Source: Gemmiger gallinarum
Lineage (GTDB): Bacteria > Bacillota > Clostridia > Oscillospirales > Ruminococcaceae
Assembly: GCF_014982805.1 (NCBI RefSeq)
Contig: NZ_JADCKC010000004.1
Coordinates: forward strand, 62,001 to 126,000
DNA: 64,000 nt
Direction: 5' to 3'
This document shows positions 18,389-26,167 of this stretch, one piece after another. Every line of letters starts with the position of its first letter. The first letter of the stretch is position 1. Made by a program: the position numbers and the translations under genes. Below the pieces are notes generated by a model. It made no database searches, was not told the DNA's origin, and saw only the letters and a program-made list of their open reading frames with translations.

Positions 18389-18907
18389 ATGGGGATTCTC
18401 AGCAAGATCTACACCAAGACGGGGGAGGCACGGGCCCGGGAAAAAATCCGTCCCCTGGTGGAAAGCCGCATGATGCGGGACATTCTGCTGGAGATCGGCC
18501 AGCGTGGCAGCGAGCAGTTGGACCCCCAGTCGGTGCCCCTGGACCAGCGGGCCCGGGCGGAAAAGCTGGCCGCCGAGTGCGGCACTGCCGGGCTCAAGCA
18601 GTCGGTGGTGGATGAGATCCAGCTGGACGCCGCCAGCATCACCCTGCTGGTGGACGGAGAAAAGACCATTTTCCGCTACGGCGACTACAACTACGAGGAC
18701 ATCGAAGACACCGAGTGTCTGCCCGCCGTGGCCCAGTACCTGGTGCAGCATCTGCGGGGGTACTACAACATCAGCCGCACCTTTGCCACCGTTCCCAAGG
18801 CCCGGGGCAAGGGCACCGAGGAGCGCACCCGCATGGTCTTTGTCCGCCGCCACCACGAGGCCACCCCCTTCTCCCCCCGGCCCGCCCAGAAACAGAAGCT
18901 GTTCTGA
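18389..18907 (+). CDS. Hypothetical protein, 172 residues
   Basis: I do not recognise this family. The protein is soluble, with no signal or membrane segment: a basic, helical N-terminal third (MGILSKIYTKTGEARAREK) and a tail rich in arginine, histidine and proline that ends in PAQKQKLF. AGGAGGGG at 18373-18380 gives a clear start. It lies 32 bases before a lipoprotein gene, with which it probably forms an operon driven by the extended -10 at 18294. It may be a lineage-specific cytoplasmic protein. Confidence 0.7.
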   Translation: MGILSKIYTKTGEARAREKIRPLVESRMMRDILLEIGQRGSEQLDPQSVPLDQRARAEKLAAECGTAGLKQSVVDEIQLDAASITLLVDGEKTIFRYGDYNYEDIEDTECLPAVAQYLVQHLRGYYNISRTFATVPKARGKGTEERTRMVFVRRHHEATPFSPRPAQKQKLF

Positions 18908-18939
18908 GCCTTTGCAGGTGTTTTGAGGTAACTTGTTTA

Positions 18940-20010
18940 ATGAAAAAAGCATTGCTGTCCGCACTGATTTTCTTTGCCTGTATGCTGTCCGCCTGCGGCG
19001 GGGAGCACAGTGTGTCGGGCCGCATTGTGGAGGCCGACACCGACCCGGGTGTTGGCCTTGTTTCTTTTGTGGTCCGCACCGACCGGGACAAGGAAGTCGG
19101 CATCCTGCTCACCGACGAGACGCATATTTTCACCTTTGTGGACGGGTTGGCCGCCGACACCTTCCGGGAGGGAGCCCAGACCGACGTGGCCGTGACGGTG
19201 ACTTACGACCCGTCCCGCCGCTCCCTGATCACGGAGGACGGCGAAAAACTTACCGCCTACAACGCCACCCATATTGAGGTGGAATCCTGCCGCCTTCCCG
19301 ACACTACTCGCCTGTCCGACGGCACCGAGCTGGAAGTCTGGCAGTCCTCCCGGCATCTGACCTATTTTCTGCCCGACGGCACCGAGCTTTTGCGGGTAAA
19401 CACCCCCGTGGGCCCGTCGGCCGACTATATGGTCGGCCAGGAAAGTCTGGACAGCCTGCCCGACCAGGCCCGAAACAAGATCCTTGCCTGGTATGACGAC
19501 CGGGGCCTGCTCTACGACGAACAGGCCGAGCTTGAAAAGACCTATGCCTATTATCTGGCCGCCGGGAATACTCCCTTTGAAGCCCCTATGCTGGCCCAGG
19601 AGGTCACCCCTTCCGCCGCCAGCGACCGGGTCTTTTACCTGCTGACCTCAGTGTCCTTCCCTGCGGGCAGTTCCCTGATGTATGAGCAGCGCACCGGCGC
19701 TGCCTTTGACAAGGCCACCGGTGACTTCATCCCCGCCGCCGACCTGTTCACCTGCCCATGGGAGGATGTTCTTTTCCAACTGCTGGACCTGGCCCAGATC
19801 ACCGACCCGGATCTGCGCCAGGAGATGTCCCAGGCCTTTACCCCGGAATGTCTGATCTTTTTCCCGGAGTATGTGATGCTCTGTTTCCCCCAGGGCAGCC
19901 TGCCCAGCCAGGAGTACACCTTCCTGGTGACGGTAAACTATGCGGACGGCGCTTCGGCACTGCTTCAGGACTGGGCTGTGCCCGCAGCCCCCGCGGAGGG
20001 ACCTGCCTGA
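18940..20010 (+). CDS. Lipoprotein with a DUF3298-like C-terminal region
   Basis: A 356-residue secreted lipoprotein: signal MKKALLSALIFFACMLSAC with lipobox LSAC. The middle (near 20-90) resembles a small beta-rich domain of unknown function. The C-terminal 160 residues (ITSVSFPAG-like start, FDKATGDFIPAADLF, then FFPEYVMLCFPQG) have the layout of DUF3298/RsiV-type surface domains; this match is by eye. GAGGT ten bases before the ATG. A strong terminator follows. RsiV-like domains can act as surface sensors, but no sigma factor is adjacent here. Confidence 0.72.
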   Translation: MKKALLSALIFFACMLSACGGEHSVSGRIVEADTDPGVGLVSFVVRTDRDKEVGILLTDETHIFTFVDGLAADTFREGAQTDVAVTVTYDPSRRSLITEDGEKLTAYNATHIEVESCRLPDTTRLSDGTELEVWQSSRHLTYFLPDGTELLRVNTPVGPSADYMVGQESLDSLPDQARNKILAWYDDRGLLYDEQAELEKTYAYYLAAGNTPFEAPMLAQEVTPSAASDRVFYLLTSVSFPAGSSLMYEQRTGAAFDKATGDFIPAADLFTCPWEDVLFQLLDLAQITDPDLRQEMSQAFTPECLIFFPEYVMLCFPQGSLPSQEYTFLVTVNYADGASALLQDWAVPAAPAEGPA

Positions 20011-20061
20011 CGCCGGTTCCTCCTGCCGCAAAGCCCGGCCTCTGTTCTCTGTACAATGCAC

Positions 20062-20104
20062 TGCGCCCCGCCCCGGCATCCGCCGGGACGGGGCGTTTTG
20101 TTTT
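20062..20104 (+). terminator. Intrinsic terminator after the lipoprotein gene
   Basis: CGCCCCGCCCCGGC and GCCGGGACGGGGCG form a stable hairpin followed by TTTTGTTTT. It separates convergent genes. Confidence 0.88.
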
Positions 20105-20118
20105 GATATGTATGGGGT

Positions 20119-20856
20119 TCACCACATGGGCAGGACGCTGTGATAGAGCACCTGATACCGGCCGCCATACAGCCGCTCGTGGTGGTAATGGCCGCAGTAC
20201 CAGCGTTCAAACTCGCAGCGGCAACGCACCGTCTCCAGATAATCGGTGAGGCGGTCGTGGGCATAGAATCCCCCGCTGAACACATCCTGCACCGAGGAGG
20301 GCAGGCAATGGGTGATGATGTAGTCCACCTGCCAGTCCTGCCGCTGGAGGTTGCGCAGTCCCATGGACAGCTCCCGGGGACGGGGCAGTTCCTGGGGCCA
20401 CCAGGACACCCGCCGGATGCGGTAGTGGCCGCCCCGCTGGTCCAGGGCCCGGCGCCGGGCGGCATAATCCGGGTCCCGGGGGTCGAGGATGCCGTCGGGG
20501 ATGTCGTGGGAGGAGGCCCCGCCCATGGTAAAGATGGTGCGGCCCTCCATCTCGAACACCTGCCCCCGCATGAGGTGGTAGATCCGCGGCCGGATGCGGT
20601 GGACCAGTCCCCCCTGCAGGGCGCTGATGGGATAGTGTTCCAGCAGGTCGAAGTTCTCGTGGTTGCCGCAGACAAAGCAGACCCGGCAGCGCAGCCGCCC
20701 GCTGAGCAGGTCCAGGTGGAGCCGTTCCCGCCGGGTGCCCTTCCACAGCAGGCCGAAGTCCCCGCAGACGATGAGGGTATCCCGGGGGTCGAGGGGCCGG
20801 GCACGGCGCAGCAGTTCGTCGGCGTCCCCGTGCAGGTCCCCCGTCACATAAACCAT
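20119..20856 (-). CDS. Metallophosphoesterase of the calcineurin-like family
   Basis: Two-metal phosphoesterase of 245 residues. The metal motifs appear in order: GDLHGD near residue 6, VCGDFGLLW near 31, CGNHENFD near 62, then THCLP and the final GHYHH pair. The order fits small Ser/Thr phosphatase-like or Ap4A-hydrolase-like enzymes; the substrate is unknown. The ATG at 20856 has AGGAGGGGAGG directly before it, and a longer open frame upstream lacks family resemblance. The promoter at 21056-21028 predicts a leader of about 165 bases. Confidence 0.87.
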   Translation of the reverse strand: MVYVTGDLHGDADELLRRARPLDPRDTLIVCGDFGLLWKGTRRERLHLDLLSGRLRCRVCFVCGNHENFDLLEHYPISALQGGLVHRIRPRIYHLMRGQVFEMEGRTIFTMGGASSHDIPDGILDPRDPDYAARRRALDQRGGHYRIRRVSWWPQELPRPRELSMGLRNLQRQDWQVDYIITHCLPSSVQDVFSGGFYAHDRLTDYLETVRCRCEFERWYCGHYHHERLYGGRYQVLYHSVLPMW

Positions 20857-20952
20857 GGCCCTCCCCTCCTTTCCCCGGCTGTGCGGCAGAAACCGGGCTT
20901 TTCCCCTTTTTCGGGGCCCTTCGCCCTGCCAGTCTGCCCTGTGCCGTCCATC

Positions 20953-21065
20953 TTTTCCACCGCCCGCCCACTCAAAGGAGGGGTCCGGGCAGGAAAGTTT
21001 TCCACAAAAACAGAGTTTTCCACCAAAAGTATACCATCCCCGCCTGCCGGGGGCAAGGTGGAAAA
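20953..21065. repeat. Cluster of four DnaA-box-like words
   Basis: TTTTCCACA at 20998-21006, TTTTCCACC at 20953-20961 and 21016-21024, and the complement GGTGGAAAA at 21057-21065. The first is close to the DnaA box TTWTCCACA; the others differ in the last base. They flank the phosphoesterase promoter. Confidence 0.4.
21028..21056 (-). promoter_or_regulatory. Phosphoesterase promoter
   Basis: Minus strand TTGCCC (21056-21051), 17-base spacer, TATACT (21033-21028). Start near 21021. Confidence 0.6.
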
Positions 21066-21091
21066 CCACCCCGGCTTTCGCCCTCTTTTGA

Positions 21092-21120
21092 TTGCAAGCG
21101 GGGCGCAGCAGGCGTATAAT
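21092..21120 (+). promoter_or_regulatory. Upstream promoter of the rhomboid-like gene or of a leader RNA
   Basis: TTGCAA at 21092-21097, 17-base spacer, perfect TATAAT at 21115-21120. It lies 380 bases before the nearest plus-strand gene, so it may drive a small RNA or a long leader. Confidence 0.5.
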
Positions 21121-21306
21121 ATTGTATATGCCTGCGGGACGGTTTTGCACCCGCGGCGGACAGGTTTTCGCTGTTTTTATTCGTTAATTCGTATATTTTG
21201 GATTGCAAGACCTTTGAGCAAAGATGGTCCAAATTTCCATGCGGGGCCGGGTGGTTCACGGCGTATGCGCAAAAAGGATTTTACAGTTCGTATAAGAGTA
21301 TTCCAC

Positions 21307-21348
21307 GTTGAAAATGTTGAAAACCCTGTTGAAACTGTTAAAAACCTT
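21307..21348 (+). repeat. Tandem 21-base repeat
   Basis: Two head-to-tail units at 21307-21327 and 21328-21348 agree at 18 of 21 positions. Each unit contains two GTTGAAA-like words nine bases apart. It lies about 60 bases before the proximal promoter. Confidence 0.55.
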
Positions 21349-21410
21349 CCGGATTTTCCAGAACGTATCATTTCGACCCCTTTTTGCGCCGTCAAAGCCT
21401 TAACAAATTG

Positions 21411-21439
21411 TTGAACTGACCCCCGGAAAATGCTACAAT
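21411..21439 (+). promoter_or_regulatory. Promoter of the rhomboid-like gene
   Basis: TTGAAC at 21411-21416, 17-base spacer and TACAAT at 21434-21439 preceded by TGC, an extended -10. Start near 21446. Confidence 0.65.
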
Positions 21440-21502
21440 AAACGAACAAAACAACCTCCGGCGGGCAAAAACCGCCGTACAACAAAAAGCTATGGAGGCA
21501 TT

Positions 21503-22150
21503 ATGCGCTGGCTTGATCGTCTCGAGCGCCGCTTCGGCCGCTGGAGCATTCCCAACCTCATGAATATCGTCATCCTCGGCCAGGTGGTGGTGTGGTTTAT
21601 CACCATGTTCGTCAACTACCACATCTACGACCTGCTCACCCTCACCCGCAGCGGCCTTGCCGGGCTGCAGCTGTGGCGGGCCGTCACCTTCATCTTTGTG
21701 CCCACTCTCACTACCAGCGTCCTCTATCTGGTGCTGGAAGAATACTTCTACTGGTGGGTGGGCAACTCTCTGGAACGGGCCTGGGGCGATTTCCGCTTCA
21801 TGGTCTACTGGCTGGCCGGCATGATCGGCGCCATCCTCAGCTGCCTTATCACCGGCAACGGCTCCACCTCCGGACTGTTTCTCAGCCTCTTCTTCGCCTA
21901 CGCCTGGATGTGGCCGGACCAGCAGATCCTGCTCTTCTTCATCATTCCCCTCAAGGTCAAATGGCTGGGCTGGGCCGCCGCCGTGTTCTGGGCCATTGAG
22001 TTCATCCTCGGCAGCCTGTCGGTCAAATTGAGCCTGGTATTCGGCCTGGCCGGGTTCCTGCTCTTCTTCGGGCCGGAGCTTTGGCGCTGGTGCCGGGACA
22101 CTGTCATCAGCCACAAGCGCCGCCGGGACTGGAACAACCGCTGGAAGTGA
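21503..22150 (+). CDS. Rhomboid-like membrane protein lacking catalytic residues
   Basis: A 215-residue integral membrane protein with about five or six hydrophobic segments in a rhomboid-like layout: MRWLDRLERRFGRWSIPNLMN before helix 1, LQLWRAVTFIFVP before helix 2, the WWVGNSLERAWG loop and the IIPLKVKWLGW segment before the late helices. The GxSG serine motif of active rhomboid proteases is not present (the equivalent helix reads STSGLFLSLFFAY) and no matching catalytic histidine is evident, so it is probably a pseudoprotease. It precedes darA-holB-ricT by 110 bases and may be co-transcribed with them. Confidence 0.72.
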   Translation: MRWLDRLERRFGRWSIPNLMNIVILGQVVVWFITMFVNYHIYDLLTLTRSGLAGLQLWRAVTFIFVPTLTTSVLYLVLEEYFYWWVGNSLERAWGDFRFMVYWLAGMIGAILSCLITGNGSTSGLFLSLFFAYAWMWPDQQILLFFIIPLKVKWLGWAAAVFWAIEFILGSLSVKLSLVFGLAGFLLFFGPELWRWCRDTVISHKRRRDWNNRWK

Positions 22151-22259
22151 TCCTTTCCCCGCCGCCTGTCCGCCGGAAAGGGCCGCCGCGCCGTTTCCCC
22201 GCCGCCCGCATCGCCGGGCATAACAATCTGTCAATTCAATCCCAAGGAGGAATCCTGTT

Positions 22260-22583
22260 ATGAAACTGATCACTGCAATCGTCAACAAGGAAGATTCCAA
22301 GGCCGTCTGCAACGAGCTGCTGCGGGCCCATTTCTACGTCACCCGTCTGGCCACCACCGGCGGCTTCCTCATGGCGGGCAACATGACGCTGCTCATCGGC
22401 ACTGAGGATGAACGGGTGGATGACTGTATTGCCTGCATCTCCAAGTGCTGCAAACAGCGCACCGAGATCGTGCCCGGCACCGCCTCCATCGGTCTGGGCA
22501 TCGAGAGCGCCATGCCCATCGAGGTCACCGTGGGCGGCGCCACCGTCTTTGTGACCAATGTGGAGCGCTTTGAAAAGCTGTGA
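22260..22583 (+). CDS. darA: Cyclic-di-AMP receptor, PII-like (DarA/PstA)
   Basis: A 107-residue trimeric PII-like protein that binds cyclic di-AMP. The start MKLITAIVNKEDSKAVCNELL, the glycine-rich ATTGGFLMAGNMTLLIG strand-loop and the end TVFVTNVERFEKL are typical. AAGGAGGAA precedes the ATG. The gene overlaps holB as TGATG, the same neighbourhood as yaaQ-holB in Bacillus, though the yaaR gene usually between them is missing. Its downstream partner is unknown in most species. Confidence 0.92.
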   Translation: MKLITAIVNKEDSKAVCNELLRAHFYVTRLATTGGFLMAGNMTLLIGTEDERVDDCIACISKCCKQRTEIVPGTASIGLGIESAMPIEVTVGGATVFVTNVERFEKL

Positions 22584-23494
22584 TGCTTGACCGTCTGGCC
22601 GGCAACGCGGCACTCAAAAAGGACCTGGCCTCGGCGCTGACCGCCGGACGCCTGGCCCACAGTATCCTGCTGGTCGGCGAACGCGGATGCGGCGCCGGCT
22701 TTGCCGCGCGCTGCCTTGCGGCGGACTATCTCTACCCCGCCGGCGGCCCCCATGCCGAGGCAGTGCTGCGGGGGGAGGACACCGAGTGCATCTCCCTGCG
22801 GGGGGAGGGCGCTTCCGGCCAGATCAAGGTGGAGCGCATCCGCGCCGCCCGGGAGGCCATCCAGCACTCGGCCCTGTCCGCCGACGCCACGGGGCGCGTA
22901 CTCTTTGTCTACGGCGCCCAGGACCTGAACCAGAGCTCGGCCAACGCCATGCTCAAGATCATTGAGGAGCCCCCCGAGGGGGTGCTCTTCCTCTTTACCG
23001 CCACCAGCGCCGCCAGCGTTCTGCCCACCATCCGCAGCCGCTGTGCCGCCTACACCCTGGCCCCCGTCCCGCCGGAGGAGTGCGCCGCCGTGCTGCGCCG
23101 CACCCTGCCCCAGCTGAGCCGGGATGCCGCCGACGATCTGGCCTTCCTCTACGAGGGTCACATCGGCTCCTGTCTGGACGCAGTACAGGACGCCGAGGTC
23201 CGCACCGCCCTGCAGACCGCCCGGGACTTCTGCAAGGCGGCGGAACAGGACGATACCTACCGGGCCGCAGCCCTCCTGGCAGGGCTGGAGAAGGACCGGG
23301 CCGCCGCTCAGGGCGTACTGCGCCAGGCCTGCTGTCTGGCCAGCGGGGCGCTGCGCCGTCCGGGATACGCCGGCCTTGCCCCTAAGCACGCTCAGCGGCT
23401 TCTCAACGCTGCCGCCAGGGCCCGGGACGCCATCCGCGCCAACGGCAACCTGCGGCTGACCCTGACGGTCTTTGCCGCCGAGAGCTGCGGGTGA
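22583..23494 (+). CDS. holB: DNA polymerase III delta-prime subunit
   Basis: Clamp-loader subunit of 303 residues. The start LAHSILLVGERGCGAG sits where AAA+ proteins have a P-loop, but the lysine and serine of GKS are missing, as expected for the non-hydrolysing delta-prime. The SRC arginine-finger motif is present in TIRSRCAAY and the sensor segment in NAMLKIIEEPPEGVLF. The zinc-finger cysteines of longer delta-prime proteins are absent. The ATG at 22583 overlaps the darA stop. ricT follows after 35 bases. Confidence 0.9.
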   Translation: MLDRLAGNAALKKDLASALTAGRLAHSILLVGERGCGAGFAARCLAADYLYPAGGPHAEAVLRGEDTECISLRGEGASGQIKVERIRAAREAIQHSALSADATGRVLFVYGAQDLNQSSANAMLKIIEEPPEGVLFLFTATSAASVLPTIRSRCAAYTLAPVPPEECAAVLRRTLPQLSRDAADDLAFLYEGHIGSCLDAVQDAEVRTALQTARDFCKAAEQDDTYRAAALLAGLEKDRAAAQGVLRQACCLASGALRRPGYAGLAPKHAQRLLNAAARARDAIRANGNLRLTLTVFAAESCG

Positions 23495-23529
23495 TCCGCA
23501 GCCCATCACAAGACAAAAGGAATACGAAG

Positions 23530-24396
23530 ATGAAAGTCATTTCAGTCAAATTCAAGGAGAGCGGCCGGGTCTATTATTTCGATCCCGGCACCATGGAGAT
23601 CCACCGGGGGGACTATGTCATTGTAGAGACTGCCCGGGGCACCGAGTGCGGCGAGGTCGTCCGCGGGGTGCATGAGGTCTCCTCCAACGGCTTCAACAAG
23701 GAGCTCAAGCCGGTCATCCGCATGGCCGACGGGGTGGACATCCGCCGCATGCACCAGAACCGCAACGACGAGCGCAACGCCTACCGCATCTGCGAGCAGC
23801 GCATTGCCGCCCACGGTCTGGCCATGAAGCTGGTGGAGGCCGAGTACACCCTGGACCGCAGCAAGCTGATCTTCTACTTCACCGCCGACAACCGGGTAGA
23901 CTTCCGGGAGCTGGTCAAGGACCTGGCTTCCCACTTCCACACCCGCATCGAGCTGCGCCAGATCGGCGTCCGGGACGAGAGCAAGATGCTGGGCGGCCTG
24001 GGCATGTGCGGTCAGCCTTTCTGCTGCAGCCGCTTCCTCAAGAACTTCCAGCCCGTCTCCATCAAGATGGCCAAGGAACAGGGGCTGTCCCTCAACCCCA
24101 CCAAGATCAGCGGCGCCTGCGGCCGTCTGATGTGCTGCCTGGCCTACGAGCAGAAGAGCTACGAGTACCTCAACTCCATCACGCCGCCGGTGGGCAGCAC
24201 GGTGCGCACCCCCGACGGGGAGGGCACCGTCACCGAGGTCAACGTCATTTCCGGCATGCTCAAGGTGCGCAGCAATGTGGAGAGCCTGGCCCCCAAATAT
24301 TACAAGCGGGAGGAGTGCGTCTACCTGCGGGGCGGCCGCCGCGCCCCCCGCAAGCCCGATCCCGCCTCCTCCGGCGAGGAGGGCAAGGAGGAATAA
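23530..24396 (+). CDS. ricT: PSP1-domain protein RicT (YaaT)
   Basis: A 288-residue homologue of Bacillus YaaT/RicT, part of the iron-sulfur RicA-RicF-RicT Y-complex that helps RNase Y process mRNAs. The PSP1 domain ends with the cysteine cluster GMCGQPFCCSRF and GACGRLMCC (C160, C165, C166, C197, C202, C203), the likely iron-sulfur ligands. The ATG at 23530 follows AAAAGGAA; an in-frame ATG at 23491 overlaps holB. The C-terminus is a charged tail. ricA and ricF are not in the window. Confidence 0.9.
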   Translation: MKVISVKFKESGRVYYFDPGTMEIHRGDYVIVETARGTECGEVVRGVHEVSSNGFNKELKPVIRMADGVDIRRMHQNRNDERNAYRICEQRIAAHGLAMKLVEAEYTLDRSKLIFYFTADNRVDFRELVKDLASHFHTRIELRQIGVRDESKMLGGLGMCGQPFCCSRFLKNFQPVSIKMAKEQGLSLNPTKISGACGRLMCCLAYEQKSYEYLNSITPPVGSTVRTPDGEGTVTEVNVISGMLKVRSNVESLAPKYYKREECVYLRGGRRAPRKPDPASSGEEGKEE

Positions 24397-24423
24397 CTTT
24401 CCACACGTTTTACCTCTTTGGTC

Positions 24424-24452
24424 TTGCAAAGAGGTCGGTGGAATGGTACAAT
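24424..24452 (+). promoter_or_regulatory. Ferredoxin promoter
   Basis: TTGCAA at 24424-24429, 17-base spacer, TACAAT at 24447-24452. Start near 24459, giving a leader of about 110 bases. Confidence 0.65.
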
Positions 24453-24568
24453 ATCTCTAAACAAGTTGGGCGCGTCTTTTCAGCCCCAATGCTTGCTGGC
24501 CGCCGGACTGCCGGCCGTGCAGGGTGCCGGAGGTAAAATCAATCAGCACGGAGATAAGGAGTTTCACG

Positions 24569-24736
24569 ATGGCTCATATGGTTACCGACGAGTGTGTTGC
24601 TTGCGGCGCTTGTGTTGACACCTGCCCCGTTGGCGCTATCACTCTGGGCGACAAGGCTGAGGTCGACGCGTCTTCCTGCGTGGACTGCGGCGCTTGCGAG
24701 GGCGTTTGCCCCACCGGCGCAATCAAGGCTGAGTAA
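24569..24736 (+). CDS. 2[4Fe-4S] ferredoxin
   Basis: A 55-residue clostridial-type ferredoxin, a small electron carrier for anaerobic redox enzymes. Two complete cluster motifs are present: C9-C12-C15-C19 and C37-C40-C43-C47, each ending in CP. AAGGAG at 24556-24561 places the start at 24569. Codon use differs from its neighbours, with many T-ending codons (GGCGCTTGTGTT), as often seen in very highly expressed genes. It has its own promoter and terminator. Confidence 0.96.
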   Translation: MAHMVTDECVACGACVDTCPVGAITLGDKAEVDASSCVDCGACEGVCPTGAIKAE

Positions 24737-24753
24737 TTGGTTTTGAAAACCGG

Positions 24754-24792
24754 AACGCGGTGCGGAGAAGTTTCTCCGCACCGCGTTTTTTT
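24754..24792 (+). terminator. Ferredoxin terminator
   Basis: GCGGTGCGGAGA pairs with TCTCCGCACCGC and TTTTTTTG follows. It begins about 20 bases after the stop. Confidence 0.92.
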
Positions 24793-24837
24793 GTCTGTAA
24801 TTCCGGCGGCAGGCAAACGCCCTCCGCCCTTTTGGAT

Positions 24838-25356
24838 TCAATGGCTCCGGGTATACCGCCCGGCGTTTTGCAGCAGCCCGATGAGGGGGCAGATCAGCAT
24901 TCCGCAAAAGAAATTGCTTACCCCATGGACAAAATCCCAGGGCAGCCCCGCCAGGATCCAGGCCGCCATCCCCGGCAGATCCAGCCCGAACAGCAGGGCC
25001 TGGGCCGGGGCATACAGCGTCCCAAACAGAAAGCCGTGGGCGGCACAGACCGACATGTACACCAACGGCCTGACCCTGGGCGGCATCTGCCTGGGCAGCA
25101 GCATGACCCACGCCCAAAGCACCGTCCACAGATACAGGTAGGGCAGCCACCACAGGGCAAACCCCGCCATAACCCCATTGAGAAAGACATAGGTGTAAAT
25201 GGGATAGAGTGCCTTTTTTCGATACACCACCGTCATGGCCACCACAAAAACCCCCAGCAGATGGACGTTGGGGAAAGCTTCCATGAGAACCTTGGACGCA
25301 TACATCAGGGCGCCCAGCATGCCAAAGACGGCGATCTCCTTTGCCGTGAGTTTCAA
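24838..25356 (-). CDS. ECF transporter S component, probably for cobalamin or a precursor
   Basis: A 172-residue membrane protein with about five or six helices, the substrate-binding S component of an energy-coupling-factor importer. It begins at a probable TTG (25356): MKLTAKEIAVFGMLGALMYASK gives the usual S-component start, and this TTG lies just after the stop of the preceding lipoprotein gene. An internal ATG at 25320 would remove part of helix 1. It is the second gene of a unit controlled by a cobalamin riboswitch, which points to B12 or a corrinoid as substrate. It would use the EcfA1-A2-T module encoded at 40.1-42.7 kb. Confidence 0.78.
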   Translation of the reverse strand: MKLTAKEIAVFGMLGALMYASKVLMEAFPNVHLLGVFVVAMTVVYRKKALYPIYTYVFLNGVMAGFALWWLPYLYLWTVLWAWVMLLPRQMPPRVRPLVYMSVCAAHGFLFGTLYAPAQALLFGLDLPGMAAWILAGLPWDFVHGVSNFFCGMLICPLIGLLQNAGRYTRSH

Positions 25357-25357
25357 A

Positions 25358-25852
25358 TCACTCGACGCGGAAGCTGTACTCGGAACCGGCGGTGACCTCG
25401 GTGGAATCCACGCCGGACTGGGCGTACTCCCCATCCACATAGAACGCCCAATACTTGCCGTCCGTATCGTAGTCCACAGTGATGCCGTCCACCGTCTTGA
25501 CGTACAGGCCGTACTCGCTGTCCTCGCCGTCAATCAGGCCCAGCTCGGTCAGGGCGTCGCCCACCGTGGCCTGGTCGGTGTTGATCTCATAGACGGTCTG
25601 GTTGCCGTCGCCGTCCACCACCGTAAAAGTGAACCGGGTCTGGCCCTGGCCCAAGACCTGGCCTTCCGCCGTCTCGGCCGTCTCCGCCGCAGGGGTGGCT
25701 TCCACCGCTGCTTCCCGGGTGGCGCTGGTGCTGACGGAAGCCCCGTCCGCATCCTTGGTACCGCTGCAACCGGTTGTGAGCAGCGCCGTAGCCGCAAACA
25801 GCGCGCAGCAAACCAGAAGCGACACGGTTTGTTTGCATCGTTTCATTTGCAT
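25358..25852 (-). CDS. DUF4430 (transcobalamin-like) lipoprotein
   Basis: A 164-residue lipoprotein with signal peptide and lipobox LTTGC. After a threonine/alanine-rich linker comes a C-terminal DUF4430 domain of about 100 residues (TRFTFTVVDGDGNQTVYEI through TAGSEYSFRVE), a fold related to the C-terminal domain of transcobalamin. AAGGAGA seven bases before the ATG. A cobalamin riboswitch precedes it and an ECF S component follows, so it probably captures a corrinoid at the surface and hands it to the importer. This role is inferred from context. Confidence 0.82.
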   Translation of the reverse strand: MQMKRCKQTVSLLVCCALFAATALLTTGCSGTKDADGASVSTSATREAAVEATPAAETAETAEGQVLGQGQTRFTFTVVDGDGNQTVYEINTDQATVGDALTELGLIDGEDSEYGLYVKTVDGITVDYDTDGKYWAFYVDGEYAQSGVDSTEVTAGSEYSFRVE

Positions 25853-25944
25853 TGTCTTTTCTCCTTACTGAATGAATTGGTTCTCCGTAGGACCGGCGCT
25901 CGCGCTCCCCCCGGAAATGTTTGCCTGAAAAATATTCCGACTGT

Positions 25945-26080
25945 CCACAGCGGTTTTCGCCTTCTCAAGATAGCAATCTCAATGACTTGTCCCCGGTTTG
26001 CGGCACCGGGCAGAAAACCGTTGCTTCGTGGTATACGGCGACGGGCTCGTGCAGGCCTTGCACCTGCTTTCTTTTCAGAC
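25945..26080 (-). ncRNA. Cobalamin riboswitch
   Basis: Read on the minus strand the leader contains a GCAGGTGCAAGGCCTGC stem region (26067-26051), then AGCCCGTCGCCGTA (26047-26034), which matches the conserved core of cobalamin riboswitches, and AAGTCATTGAGATTGC (25988-25973) in the position of the AAGCCAGGAGACCTGC-like B12 box. It lies between a strong promoter and the DUF4430 gene. No clear terminator is seen after it, so control is probably at translation. Boundaries are approximate. Confidence 0.78.
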
Positions 26081-26087
26081 GGGTTCT

Positions 26088-26116
26088 ATTATACGACGAA
26101 AGCTCCTGCTTTTCAA
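26088..26116 (-). promoter_or_regulatory. Promoter of the cobalamin-riboswitch unit
   Basis: Minus strand TTGAAA (26116-26111), 17-base spacer, TATAAT (26093-26088). A palindrome CTGCTTTT/AAAAGCAG at 26106-26129 spans the -35 and could be an operator. Confidence 0.7.
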
Positions 26117-26167
26117 TTTCAAAAAGCAGTCTTTTCCCGCGCTGTCTCCCACCCCGCCGGACAAAAA

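Larger units (their letters stand above)
20857..21502. other. Long divergent regulatory region between the phosphoesterase and the rhomboid-like gene
   Basis: About 640 bases without a supported gene. It holds one minus-strand and two plus-strand promoters with 17-base spacers, four TTTTCCACM words, a 21-base tandem repeat and a small hairpin (CGGCGG/CCGCCG, 21458-21476) in the leader of the downstream gene. It is much more AT-rich than its surroundings from 21150 on. The stretch 21127-21400 could be a long leader or small RNA, but I see no clear terminator. Confidence 0.6.

Noticed and set aside
20953-21065. Replication origin
   Set aside because: DnaA-like words cluster here, but dnaA, dnaN and a DnaA-trio unwinding element are not seen; a promoter-regulating or titration site is more likely.
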